Positions 36,024 through 46,771 of a DNA stretch of 64,000 bases are shown piece by piece. Numbering within the stretch: position 1 is the stretch's first letter; each line of letters starts with the position of its first letter. Made by a program: the position numbers and the translations under genes. A model generated the notes under the pieces. That model saw nothing but the letters and a program-made list of their open reading frames with translations. It was not told the origin of the DNA and ran no database searches. This DNA is from Cardinalis cardinalis (lineage: Eukaryota > Chordata > Aves > Passeriformes > Cardinalidae), in the NCBI GenBank assembly GCA_014549065.1, contig JACDOX010000023.1, forward strand, positions 2,173,980 through 2,237,979, in the 5' to 3' direction.

Positions 36024-38642
36024 TTGACAAACAAAATGAAAGGGTGGTTGAAGCAGAGAACAAGCATTAAAAGAGGCACTGAGATATGAAGCAGAAGACA
36101 GAATGATAAAGCAAGAGCATATGTGAACAGATGAGCACTGGCAGAAAAAAGAGGAGGAGTGGTTTGAAGTCAAGGGATCACTCCAGACTGGCATTCAAAT
36201 ACTAAGATCAGAAACTGCCTTCTTATTTTGCCTTGGTAACCAGAAAAAAAAAAAAATCAGGTTTCCACAACTTGATTATCACAATTTAGAATCAAGTCAA
36301 GCTTCTTAATCCAAATATGCCAGGCTTTATATCCAGTGTAGAATAAAAAGTGCACAAACTGCTTGTTGAATAACAGATTGTGAGAAGTCAGGCCTGATTC
36401 CAGTGCTTCCATTATTACCTAATCTCTAGAAAACAGCTAAATAGCAAGACCAGTTTCTCTAAGGAAGCATTTATCACATTGTATGTTCTCATCTTTGAAT
36501 CATGCAGAAAAGATGTGGGAGTACATTTTTATTGGTATCACTAGCAGATCCAGCTCAGGTTTCACAGGATTTTCCTAGAGCAGCATTTCAGTTCCCTTAG
36601 CATTGATTAACCTGGTATTAACTTAGTATTTACCTGTCACTAAATGAGAATTCTCATATGCTTCATTTAAAGATCACATCATCTGAATTTTTCAGATGGC
36701 TGAACTGTTCTTGCCTTCTTAAACACTGGAAATCATGTGTCATCTCTTGCTTTAGTGACAGTCAACATCCCAAATTCAATGGAGCAATGTCAAATTATTT
36801 CAGTTATGAATTTGGCCAAGGTTAAGAGCAATTTAAAATTTCCAAGCTGTCATAGAGCAGGCAATAATTGTGCAGCTGAAAGCACTACCATAAAACCCAG
36901 CAAAAATAGGGGAAAAATAATTAACTTCACCTGCTTATTCTGGACCTAAATAAATGCACTTAATGGCTGGGAATGGTAAGAAGAGATTCAAATTTCGATG
37001 TGTTCTTCTTCAAACAGTCATGGAAAAATAATTTAACTCTGCTTTTTTATTTCTTTTTTCTTTTTTAAATAAGGATTTGTGCCTTAAGGGGCTGCCATAA
37101 AATTAGTACCTTGATAGGCTTCAAAAAGTGGTAGCAGATCACCAGTAATTGTTATCAGAGAGCCTTATTGTGGATATATTCAGAATTATCATACAGCTTC
37201 AATTTTAATTTAAGAATTCCAGAAGGAAGGAAGAGCTATGCCATATTGCTACAAAAGGCTAATCTGGTCTTCTTTCAACTGAATAAAATCTGTTTTAGGC
37301 TGGTATCCTGGCATTAGAGTCAGGCCCAATGCTTTAAAGGGAGAAGCTTTTTAAATATCATTATTAAAGCCCATTAGAGTTTTATGCTGAATTTCCTTCC
37401 CTGCACTTGTTCAGAGCCACACCTGAGCTCCTTAAGCCTTTCATTTTTATGTGGAATGAGTCCTTCCTTTCTGTATAAAGCAGAAGCACTGTAATGTGAA
37501 ATTCCCTCTTGTGGTATATTTTGTAGCCAGACACTGAACAGAGAATCGAGCACTGTTTTCATTTGCTGTTATTTTCTGTGCTACACAGCTTCATAAAGTT
37601 AACCAAAGCAAAACTGATGACATGGAATCCTCTGACATTTCAGGTGTTTTAAACTGTTAAGAGGGACCAGTATTTGCAGCAAAGGCAAACCTCCAGGGAG
37701 AAACAGTCTGAGATGATAGATTTAGAGCCAAATAGCACTTTCCAGCTCCTGAGCCTGACTGCAAGTGAGCCAGTGGCATCTGGACTCCTTGTCATCCTGA
37801 GATTCAGATGTATATTTGAGTTGCAGGGAAAGGGAACACCAGATAATGTGACAGTGCTAAGCTCAACTTATTGAGGGAACCAAGCAAGGGATGAGCTTTG
37901 GCTGAAAAAGCCCTTCACTCATGCACGCACAAACCAAGACTCACCCCAGTTACCACCCAAGCAGGTTGGCTCAGTTTTGCCTGGAGGCAGCACTGCACCC
38001 CACTGCGTCCAGACCCAGGGTCAGGCTCTGTTTGGCGGCTCAAAACTGACAGATTCACTCTGTGTCCCCCTCCTTCTCATCCATTCCTCATCCAGTGGTA
38101 GATGTCTGCATAGCAATGCTTCCCTTGATCTCACCTGAGGGTTTTATAGCCACTATTTGGCTCAAGCTGCCAGTCAGTACCCAGAAATATCCCTGTCCAT
38201 CTTCCCAACAGTTTTAAATAATGCACTTGTATAACAGGTTGATCCATGACCATGCCAAGGATCAATACACTCTGTTCCTGTTTGCACTTTCTTGTCAGCT
38301 ATTACTCACTATACCCAGCTGTGAAACTAAGCACAGTCATGAAGGCACAGTGACAACCAGCTTTGCCCCTTTTTCCTCTTGATCTTCCCCTTAACAGTCC
38401 CTCTTCTTCAGAATCATTCATAGAAGTAAACCAGACAATCGGAACAAAGATGTTCCTGCAACACACTCCAGACACCGGTCAATTTGTCCCGTCCAGATAC
38501 ACCTCAAACATCCAGACTCAGAATGCCTGTGCAAACAATCAAAAAGCAGCAGATCATCTACCTGTTCCTAAAGCAAGNTCCTGTGTGAGCCCCACCAGAC
38601 AATGTCCCAGGAAAGTTTTCTAATTTGTCCCTTCTTTGAGTG
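36024..38642. other. AT-rich unique DNA, no gene seen
   Basis: A 13-A run lies at 36244-36256. No convincing coding segments or repeats are recognised. Confidence 0.5.
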
Positions 38643-38690
38643 AGGATTTGACCAGATGTCCTCCTGAGGTCCTTTCCGTTTTATAAGATC
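38643..38690 (+). mobile_element. CR1 LINE tail, short old fragment
   Basis: GATTTGACCAGATGTCCTCC followed by TGAGGTCCTTTCC matches the CR1 3' motif 'TTGGACCAGATGACCTCC..GAGGTCCCTTCC' with few mismatches. The terminal octamer repeat is eroded. The open frame on the opposite strand here (38568-38810) therefore runs antisense through repeat DNA. Confidence 0.65.
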
Positions 38691-41600
38691 CTTTACAAAC
38701 TCTTTTGCTATGATCCTCTGATATGATCTCTCTTCTGCACAAGCTGTTTGCTGCTGACTTTGCTGCTTATATTCTTTCAGTAGTGAAACCCTGAAACAGG
38801 CCTGAGGCAATTTGCATGTACCAGGACAGAGAATTCCACAGCTGGAACAGTCACCAGGAGAATTCTCAACATCTCTTCAAAGTACAGGGCAAAACCAAGA
38901 CTTTGGAAAATATGTTTTCAGGGCACCTATTCATTGTAATAATTGAAAGTGTCACTGATAATGAATTACTGTTCTTGCTACTGGCCTAACAACCCTTTTT
39001 TTCTATGGGGTTACATTCAGCAACTGTAACATGTTGATTCAATGCNGCAATATACTGAAAATAAAAGCAGTGTTGATGCAATGCAAAAACAATCTATTCA
39101 TCATCCTGACACCCAACAAATAACTTTTCATCTTTAATCTGGAAATTGTGGCTGTTCCATGTGTTACTAAATCATGGTATTGCTATTCTACAGAGGGTCC
39201 TTATTGTTCAGCTTTAGGTTTTGGAGTTTTTTCTTTTCCACTGGTACATATTTCCAGCTTTCTCCTTCCACGTGCTATTGTAACATCTCCTTTACAGGGG
39301 AACATGAGCCACATGAGCTACTTACAGCATGTAGCTCACACACTTGTTATTATCTACAGTTCTCATGAACTGTACCAGACAGTAAAAAAATTGTTCTCCT
39401 CAAGGACTAGCCAGGATAAAACCAGCACAACCTAAAGAGACCATCAAGTCAGGGCTGGAAATCATGCTGGGATAAGAAACCAGTATCTAATGATTTCAAC
39501 AGACTGCCTTTCATCTGACTGCTGGTACCCTCATCAATACCAATGAGATGTTACATTGATTGAAGCAATTTTACCTTCATGCAAATGATCTATCTGCAGA
39601 TTCTCTATTAACCACTAACTTGATGCTTTTTGAGATATGAAAAAGATTACTTCTAGGATAAATCAGACAGAGATTCCCTGCTCAGTATTTGTCATATCAT
39701 TTCACTCAGCATTCACTGTTTATGCTTATTGCAGCTTCCACAGGATCCAATACACACACCTTACTCAGCAAACCCCAAACATTTTCCATGGGTCATTCAG
39801 CTTGGTGAGCTAAACCACAGCACCTTTCCATCTCTCATTCCTAGCTTTCCTTCACCTNTGGAAGAAAGGACCAAGGAAAATGTCCAGCATACTCATCTGA
39901 AGCTGAAGTTCATATTCACAACTCCAATTCAGAGTCATATCCTCTTTATCAGTATTAAATGCAATTTCCAGTCCATTGGAACTGGAACGACCATAGGCTA
40001 GTTACCATTAGAAAAAAAAATATTTNCCAAGAGTTGCCAATGCAACAGTGTGAGAACATGAACATCACCAAAGATATTCAATTAGCTTCTAATTAGAAAT
40101 ATGATTTAATGTTTTACCACCCTTTTTTGTTTCCTTTTTAAAACATCCATATGTTTGACATTTTGTTAATAAGAATATGAACAAAAATGAACAGAAATTA
40201 ATTCTGGGTCCATGGCTTAGACACATAAGGAGATACAATTTTTATTTTTTTTTGTTTCAAGTGCAAGGCATTTTTAAAGCTTCATTTGTCAAGTAAAAAC
40301 CAGTAATGTATATTCATAACATAACCTGCCACACAGCTTCANTTTTAGTAACTAATGCTAAATATCTGACTAAAGAAATCAGTAGAAAAGAAAGAACTTT
40401 TGCCAGAAAAACTACATTAAAATTTTTAAAAAGTGAAAAATTACTTTGGAACAAAATATTTCACTTCAGAAGCATTGCCAAACAGGAGACCAAGAGGAAG
40501 TATCCTTCTAATATTTCTTATTACTAATCTCCCTCACAGATTTATCTTTTAGGTTGCACATTGTGTCACTGTTGCAGCATAATCTTTTGCATCATGNAGA
40601 AGCCAGGTATATCATAGAATTCTCTGGTCAGAACACATCAAGAGCAATTCAATGAAGCTTGAAAGCTCTGTCTTATCTAAGAAAAGACAACCATTATTCC
40701 CATTTTGCACTGTAGCAGAACTTTTTAATTAAATGTCTTATTATCAGTTCAAATACTGGCCTATTCAACCATTTCTATGTTTGAAGGAAAATAATAAATC
40801 CAAGTGAGATACTTGTGAAAACGATTTCTGTCAAAACTCAATATTTTTTCTACAAAATAGCAATATTGACTATAAAAAACCCCCACACTCAGACTATTCA
40901 GAGCAAATTGAAGTAAACACAAATAGCTACATTGGTTAGGGAAATTGTTTACATNTTTAACTTTGCCTTTGCGGTCCTCCACTATTCTATTTCTCTTGTC
41001 AAGGCTGGATTTCATGGCAGCATATTGCCCCAGCAGCANAGTGGTGGAGAAAAGCTGGGCTGCAGCTTCCTCTGACACTGTGCAGGCAGAGTGAGTGACA
41101 CAAACAGTCACCTTTAAGGGAAATATTGCTGAGAAGCCTTTGAAATATAGAACCAAGATAAAGCGGGCAACTTTATGAAATGGAAGTTACCTTTNTGAGA
41201 AATACNTTTTAGCCTCACACTTCTGCATGCAATTTCACTGATTTCTGTGGGATTAGCTGCATACATCTGGTTTGTAAGAACCTCTGGCAGATAANCTATG
41301 AGTTGAAAAAACCACATTAGCTGTCTGAACTGCAGTTTTGGATTCAAAGCAAGCTATGTCTCTGCTTGCCATCTGCCANAATTATTATTGTTTCTTCTGA
41401 ATGTTCATTGCATTTGAAATGTCTCGGAACAACATTGTTCTTACTAGTTATAAAATGATCCTTATAATGGGTTTACCAAATTGTTGATTCAAAGCTTTTT
41501 TATAAGTCAGCCACAGAAAACAACATATTTCATAAATAATGCATTTTGCAGAGAAAAAGTAACTAGAAAAAAAAAAGTTTTTCTTGCTTCTTTTACGTGA

Positions 41601-42867
41601 TTTGCTCACCTCATTTCTCTTAACTGTATTGTCCATAGTTGATTCAAAATGATGACATTCCTATGCAAGAAGAAAATATCTGCTCAGTGTCAATTCTCAT
41701 ATCTTGAGTACTACAGTGAGTGAATTTTTGATGCCGAAGTTCCCAGAGTCCTGAGANTATATTAAAAATTAACAAACTTTTTGAGATAAATGGAGAGAGT
41801 GAAGAGGCTTGAGAATAAGCCTTGCACATTTCCCCAGGTTTCAGAGAGCTGAATGCTTTTTGAAAAAGAATTAATGATGTTTACTGACCCTGGAGCGCTT
41901 TTTAGAAGTGTAAGTCCATTCTGACAATTTTTTTATTACAGGAGTTTGATTAGCAGTTCTTCACAAAAGAGCAGTCAGCTATTTAGGGTGGGTCTCTAAT
42001 GCAGTTCGGAGCCCAGCTCTCATGGCATTACGTCCTGGAAAGGCACTTTTTCCATTCCAGACAAAGGAATGAAATTCTCTGCATTACAGAACATTCTGCT
42101 GAAACAACAGCCTCTCCTTGACTGCCTTATAATGGGCTTTGGAGGGTGATTTGTCTTGGGCCAGGACTCAGGGCAGGCATAAAGTGCTGCCCACTTCCAT
42201 TAGCAGCCCACGGGGTCTGTGAGAGCTACCTTGGGCAGGAACAGCCAGGACAAAACTCTTCCAGTGATGGAAAGTGCATCAGCTCTTTAAAGGCTTTAGG
42301 AAGCAGGAGGCCAGGAAGGGCTCCCTGAGTATTGAAAACCCCACTGCAAATGCTGTGTGTGTGCTGCAGCACCCCAGGAGTCATCCCTCACCAGCTGGGG
42401 GGCTCCTGCAGGGCTGGTTCCCCTGGGCTGCGTCAGAGCCAGCAGCTGCAGCACGCACAGGAGCCATCCTGAGTGACCCAGCTGAGCCATGCTCCTGCAC
42501 ACAGCTCCCCTGGGCTGCTCAGGGCTCCCTGCTCTCTCAGGTACTCCCAGCTGGAAGCCAGGACCTGANAGAGCGCTGAGAATCCACATTTCTGTTGCTT
42601 TCCCTTTCCATTCGGGTGAACTGACNCACCCAACATGTCCCAGTGGATGCGGCAGCCTGCACCCAGGTTATCAGCTCTGAGTGTTCCCAGCTCCTCAGCA
42701 CATGAAGAGNTCAGCAAGGCTCAGCTCTTAGCAAACCCTGCATTTCTTCCAGCAACAGATGCTCTCAATTTTTCCATGATCAATACCCTTAGATTGCACA
42801 CCTGAAGCNATGGTTGGTTATTTCGGGATACAGGAATTGATTTGCATAAATGTCTGCAGACATAAAA
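38691..42867. other. Unique DNA with a locally GC-rich patch and exon-like segments
   Basis: Between 42140 and 42720 the base composition rises well above the AT-rich surroundings, without CpG-island density. Several minus-strand segments from 42490 down to 40953 have splice signals and open frames in compatible phases, and are described in the findings. Part of one (around 41200-41250) resembles an ancient amniote repeat, so no gene is called. Confidence 0.4.
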
Positions 42868-42992
42868 ACACTGAATGATTTGGGTTGGAAGGGTCCTTAA
42901 AGATCATCTAATTCCAGCTCTGTGTTCCCTGGGCAGGACACCTTTCACTGGCCCAGGTTGCTCAAGCCCCAAGGCTCCATCCAGGAGCCAGG
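42868..42992 (-). mobile_element. CR1 LINE 3' tail
   Basis: The plus strand carries ATGATTTGGGTTGGAAGGGT, CCTTAAAGATCATCTAATTCC and GGCAGGACACC, then AGGTTGCTCAAGCCCC and GGCTCCATCCAGG. This is the complement of the CR1 3' end, so the copy is on the minus strand. It is truncated upstream. Confidence 0.92.
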
Positions 42993-44736
42993 GCAGCATA
43001 CACTTCTGAAAATCAACAGCATTTCACCAATAAAGCAGCTGTAACTATATTAACTATATCTCACAACAACGTAAACTTGGAGTGGAAGGGGGCTGTATTC
43101 TACTTTTATATAAATGAATTTGAATAATTTAAAATTTTAGAGATATCACAGGACAATTCAGGTTGAAAAACGCCTCAGACAAAAATATAACAACCTGCTC
43201 AGGGGTTTGAATTTTTGCTTGCAACTGCAATGAATATTAAAAAAAGTTTTCTTTTACCTAGTCTGTGTCTCTAAAATTTTTGTTTACTTGAAATAAGATA
43301 GGAGACACATATAGAAGCTCATAGAAAGTAATGCACCATGTGGGAGAGAAGCCTGTGTGTGCAAGCCATCACTTTGCTAGGACAAGCCAGGCCTTGCTTG
43401 GCAAATTAACTCTGTTGAACAAAAGTTGTCTTTAAATAAGGCTCCTGGAATTTAGCAAAGAGATAATGCTATGCTATCCAATTACAAATGGTCCCCCTCA
43501 CATACATGGCAAACACAAGGCATTAATTTTCCAAGNGGGAAATGGTCCAGCTGTGGCAGAGCCATTCCCTTGCCCTCACTGTCACTACACGAAATATTTG
43601 ATTTGGACGTGGTGTGGGGGGAGAAGATCCCCAACACAGAAGAGAGAAAATCTTTGCCTCAGACTAGCAGCAGTTACTCAGGCATCCACCTTACTGAGGG
43701 GAGACCTTTCCCAGTGGTTAAAATGGAAACATTTCTTGGTAATTACATTAATAATAAACATTATCAGCTTGGCTTCAAATATTTTACCTTCAAAGTAATT
43801 AATGAATATTTGTTTTCAGGGATTTAAACTGTTTCTTAAAAGTGCTAAACAATTTTACTGTAGCAAAAAATAGAGGAGACAAGGAGGTTGTTACCCTAGT
43901 ACAAAGATATTCACATAATTGTTACTTAATAAAAATTCTGCAAAAAATGTGTGGATTGTTGTTATACGCATTTAATACTACCATGGGTCTTTAAAGAAGG
44001 CTTTAAAAAGCAATTTTTGCAAAAAAACTTTGCCTCAAGGAACTTGTAGTTTTAATCATACAACTTAATTATTTTCCTTTCATAGCTAAAGATGGGGAGT
44101 GGATTAGATATTCAAGTATAAAATCTAAACATATGAAATTAGGTGCTTCCATTCACTTTGAGATGTGCAGCATTTTCACAGACTGTTCATGACCAGATAA
44201 TATCACTGGATTAAAAATTTAGAAGTGCAGAAAATTTGATGGGATTATTTAATTTAATATTTTTCCCTCTTAGTTTTTGTCNGCTTTTGTGTTTTGAGGC
44301 AAATAGCAATCAGAGATTATGAGATTCTACATATTGTGTGTGACAAGTATGCTTCTAAAGAACTTCTTGAGATCAAGCTTGTAATCTCCTAAAAAAAATA
44401 ATTTGTGCCATAAAATTATCTAAACAGGATCTTAATGTTTGATGNAAGTTACTCACATTAAAAACATTTTTTAGTTTGAATTTTAAAACAAGATTTTTGC
44501 CATTTTCCTTTCTTTTCTCCCTGTAACTGGGTTTGGTTTTGGAAGCTGATTCTGTCATATTTGTGACACAGAAGTCTTATGAAATCAAGAAATAATTTGG
44601 GTTAGTTGCACACAACAGGGATAATGGCTGAANACCTCCAGGAGAGCTTAGCCTAATCCCTCCTCTTTCCCTCCAGTTTTCCCTTGTAAGGTGAAGGAAG
44701 TGGAGAAGGAGATGCCAAGCAGCTTGACAATTACCA
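42993..44736. other. AT-rich unique DNA, no gene seen
   Basis: A possible degraded CR1 scrap (ATTCAGGTTGAAAAACGCCT) lies near 43150-43180. Nothing else is recognised. Confidence 0.45.
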
Positions 44737-44799
44737 TGTTTCAGATCTGTAGGGACTGTGTAACTTCAAGGGTTACACAGTCCCTACAGATCTGAAACA
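44737..44799. repeat. Perfect hairpin, 28-bp stem, 7-nt loop
   Basis: Positions 44737-44764 and 44772-44799 are exact reverse complements over all 28 bp. The loop is TTCAAGG. The arms contain CAGATCTGTAGGGACTGTG and its complement, and pairing stops at once outside the arms. The lack of any mismatch implies a recent origin or strong constraint. As RNA it would form an shRNA-like stem of 63 nt. Most vertebrate miRNA precursors have mismatches, so a template-switch inverted duplication is the simpler reading. Confidence 0.97.
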
Positions 44800-45952
44800 A
44801 GGATAATTTCTTGCTGAAGGTGATTTCCAGAGTGCCTGCTAATTAATTAATTTCTGTACTACCTCAGGTATTGACAATGAAAGAGTTTTTTAATTTTTTT
44901 TTCTGATGTGGGTTGTACATAGCCTATTAACATCTTTGTTTCCTTCTTCTCAGACTTTTGTTCTATTATTTTCTAAAAATAATTAAATAACCTCCAAATT
45001 NAATTTTAAAATAGCAATCCAAATCACTTGCAGCAAATTCAATGGCAGTGACAAATGTAGGACACAGTCTTGAGCATAATTATCCAACTTTTTATACTCA
45101 CTNTAATGTCTTTTTGTGCTACTGAGATGTCATTGAAAAATGTCCATTTAAACATAAAATTTAATGAATTATATAATAAATATATATAAACCTAAGACAC
45201 AAAGGTAAATAGCCTCATGTCTGCTATGGTCTGGAAAAGATGGATTAAAAAATCGAAACCTAGAAAGGAGTCACCTGCTTACAGGTAATAAGTCTGAAGG
45301 CAGGACATTTTATAATGGAGATTCTACTTTTTTTTTTTTAATAATTTAAAAATGTACTTTGTTTTAATTCAATAAACCACTTCAAGGTAACTCGCTAGAA
45401 TAGAAGTGTAATAAAATACAGCTCTAATAAAGGAAATACACGCAGAGCAAAAGTTAAACCCAGGAGAAAAACTGCCATCACTATAATTAACTAGAAATAC
45501 AGATCACAACCCAGATGGGAAAGTCTCTTAATGAATCCTTGGTCTGATCATCAGCTGATGAATAGGTAACAACACTGAAATAAAGAAAAGNTGTGTTGAT
45601 TTACAGCTACTGAGAGTCAGCTGTGGATCTGACATGACAGACAAGTCTGATGGTGTAAAATTGAGCCAGAGCTCAGTGGTGACAAATCTGCAGAGACAGG
45701 AGTTGNTTTAAGCAGCAAAACTCAGATTGATTGTACCTAATCCATGACAAAAGACTTAAGGCTTGGATCATTTAAAACTGGACCAGGACATTATCTACTG
45801 AAACATAGCCATTTAGTCCTGCCTCTTTTNTTAAAATTTTGTTTATAGATATATTCTTTTAAGGAGATGTATTCTTAGTAGATATCACGAGAATGGATAC
45901 ATTACTGTGGATTCTAGAGAAGCCCCAAGGTAATANCCCAGAGTGGGTCAAA
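44800..45952. other. AT-rich unique DNA, no gene seen
   Basis: T- and A-rich tracts such as 45328-45350. No coding or repeat feature is recognised. Confidence 0.5.
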
Positions 45953-46048
45953 AAATCAGAGAAAAAATTGAGTTGGAAGGGCTCCATGAGGATCATGAAA
46001 TCCAGCTCCTGGCCCTGCACANCACCACCCCAAGAGTACCACCAGGTG
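45953..46048 (-). mobile_element. CR1 LINE 3' tail
   Basis: The plus strand reads GAGTTGGAAGGGCTCCATGA, GGATCATGAAATCCAGCTCC and TGGCCCTGCACANCACC, then CCAAGAGTACCACC. This is the complement of a common CR1 subfamily tail, so the orientation is minus. An N falls where the family usually has a G/A. Confidence 0.92.
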
Positions 46049-46109
46049 AGTCCTTTGCATCTACTTGTCATTGACAAGAGCTTTATGGATATGAGGAAAC
46101 ACATGTTCC

Positions 46110-46165
46110 TGTTCCCCACTGAAATCTCTGGGAGTTTGGCCTTGATAAAGGGTTAGGAGCTGTGT
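46110..46165. repeat. Possible ancient amniote repeat fragment
   Basis: CCCACTGAAATCTCTGGGAG, then TTTGGCC and GATAAAGGGTTAGGA, resembles a dispersed old amniote repeat of the form 'CCCACTGAAGTCAATGGGAG'. The match is from memory, and the family is not named. Confidence 0.35.
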
Positions 46166-46735
46166 AAGCTGGAGGCAGTTTGGGGGAGACTTTTATCCAT
46201 TAATAAATGACCCTTGAACTCCAAAGACAAGCAGACCAAAGCTGGTGACTGTGTGGGAGTGTTCTTGCACATTTTTCTCTCTCAGGTGATTATCTCCAGC
46301 AGCTCTCTTCTGTTTTTCATGTCCAGACTGGAAACCACCCTTAGTGCCTGAGGCACGCTATTTTAAGGGTTCTATTGAATTAATAGGAAAAAGATCACAT
46401 GAGGAAAATGTGTCCTGGCATAAGGACAATTTCTAGTTCCCCTGCTGCCAACTGAAGCAGTGCAAAGTTCAAGCAAAACAGTCACTGCATCACGGTGGCT
46501 TCTGCTGCAGGAACAACTCAACTGTTGATGCAGCAGATACTGAATCATGACTTTTAGTCCAAAATATTTAGGATAATGGGCACTACAGTCAAATTACTTT
46601 CATATGCTGGCTTTTAAATTGTGGTGGTTCAGCAGAAATATTCAGACAGTAAATATGCTCTCTGAAACAAACTACTTAGGTCATCCCAGGCTACAGTTGT
46701 GTCTGATAAAGGAGAAGGATCTTAAAGCATGCAGA

Positions 46736-46771
46736 TCTCTAGATAAGGCTGAAGTTCTCTAGATAAGGCTG
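46736..46771. repeat. Tandem duplication, 20-bp period
   Basis: TCTCTAGATAAGGCTG occurs at 46736-46751 and again at 46756-46771 with a 4-base spacer. Confidence 0.9.

Noticed and set aside
38568..38810. Lys/Glu/Gln-rich minus-strand frame that looked like a terminal exon in phase with 39326-39369, with an AKEFVKDLIKRKG stretch reminiscent of GLP-1-type hormones
   Set aside because: The same DNA read on the plus strand contains a CR1 3' tail (38643-38690), so the peptide is antisense repeat. The hormone resemblance is short and lacks the N-terminal part.
39326..39369. Minus-strand 44-bp segment with good acceptor and GTAAGT donor
   Set aside because: It gained support only by joining to the CR1-derived segment above. 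On its own it is too short to claim.
45859..46156. Overlapping 86- and 87-codon frames on both strands
   Set aside because: They are translations of the minus-strand CR1 tail at 45953-46048 and an adjacent old repeat.
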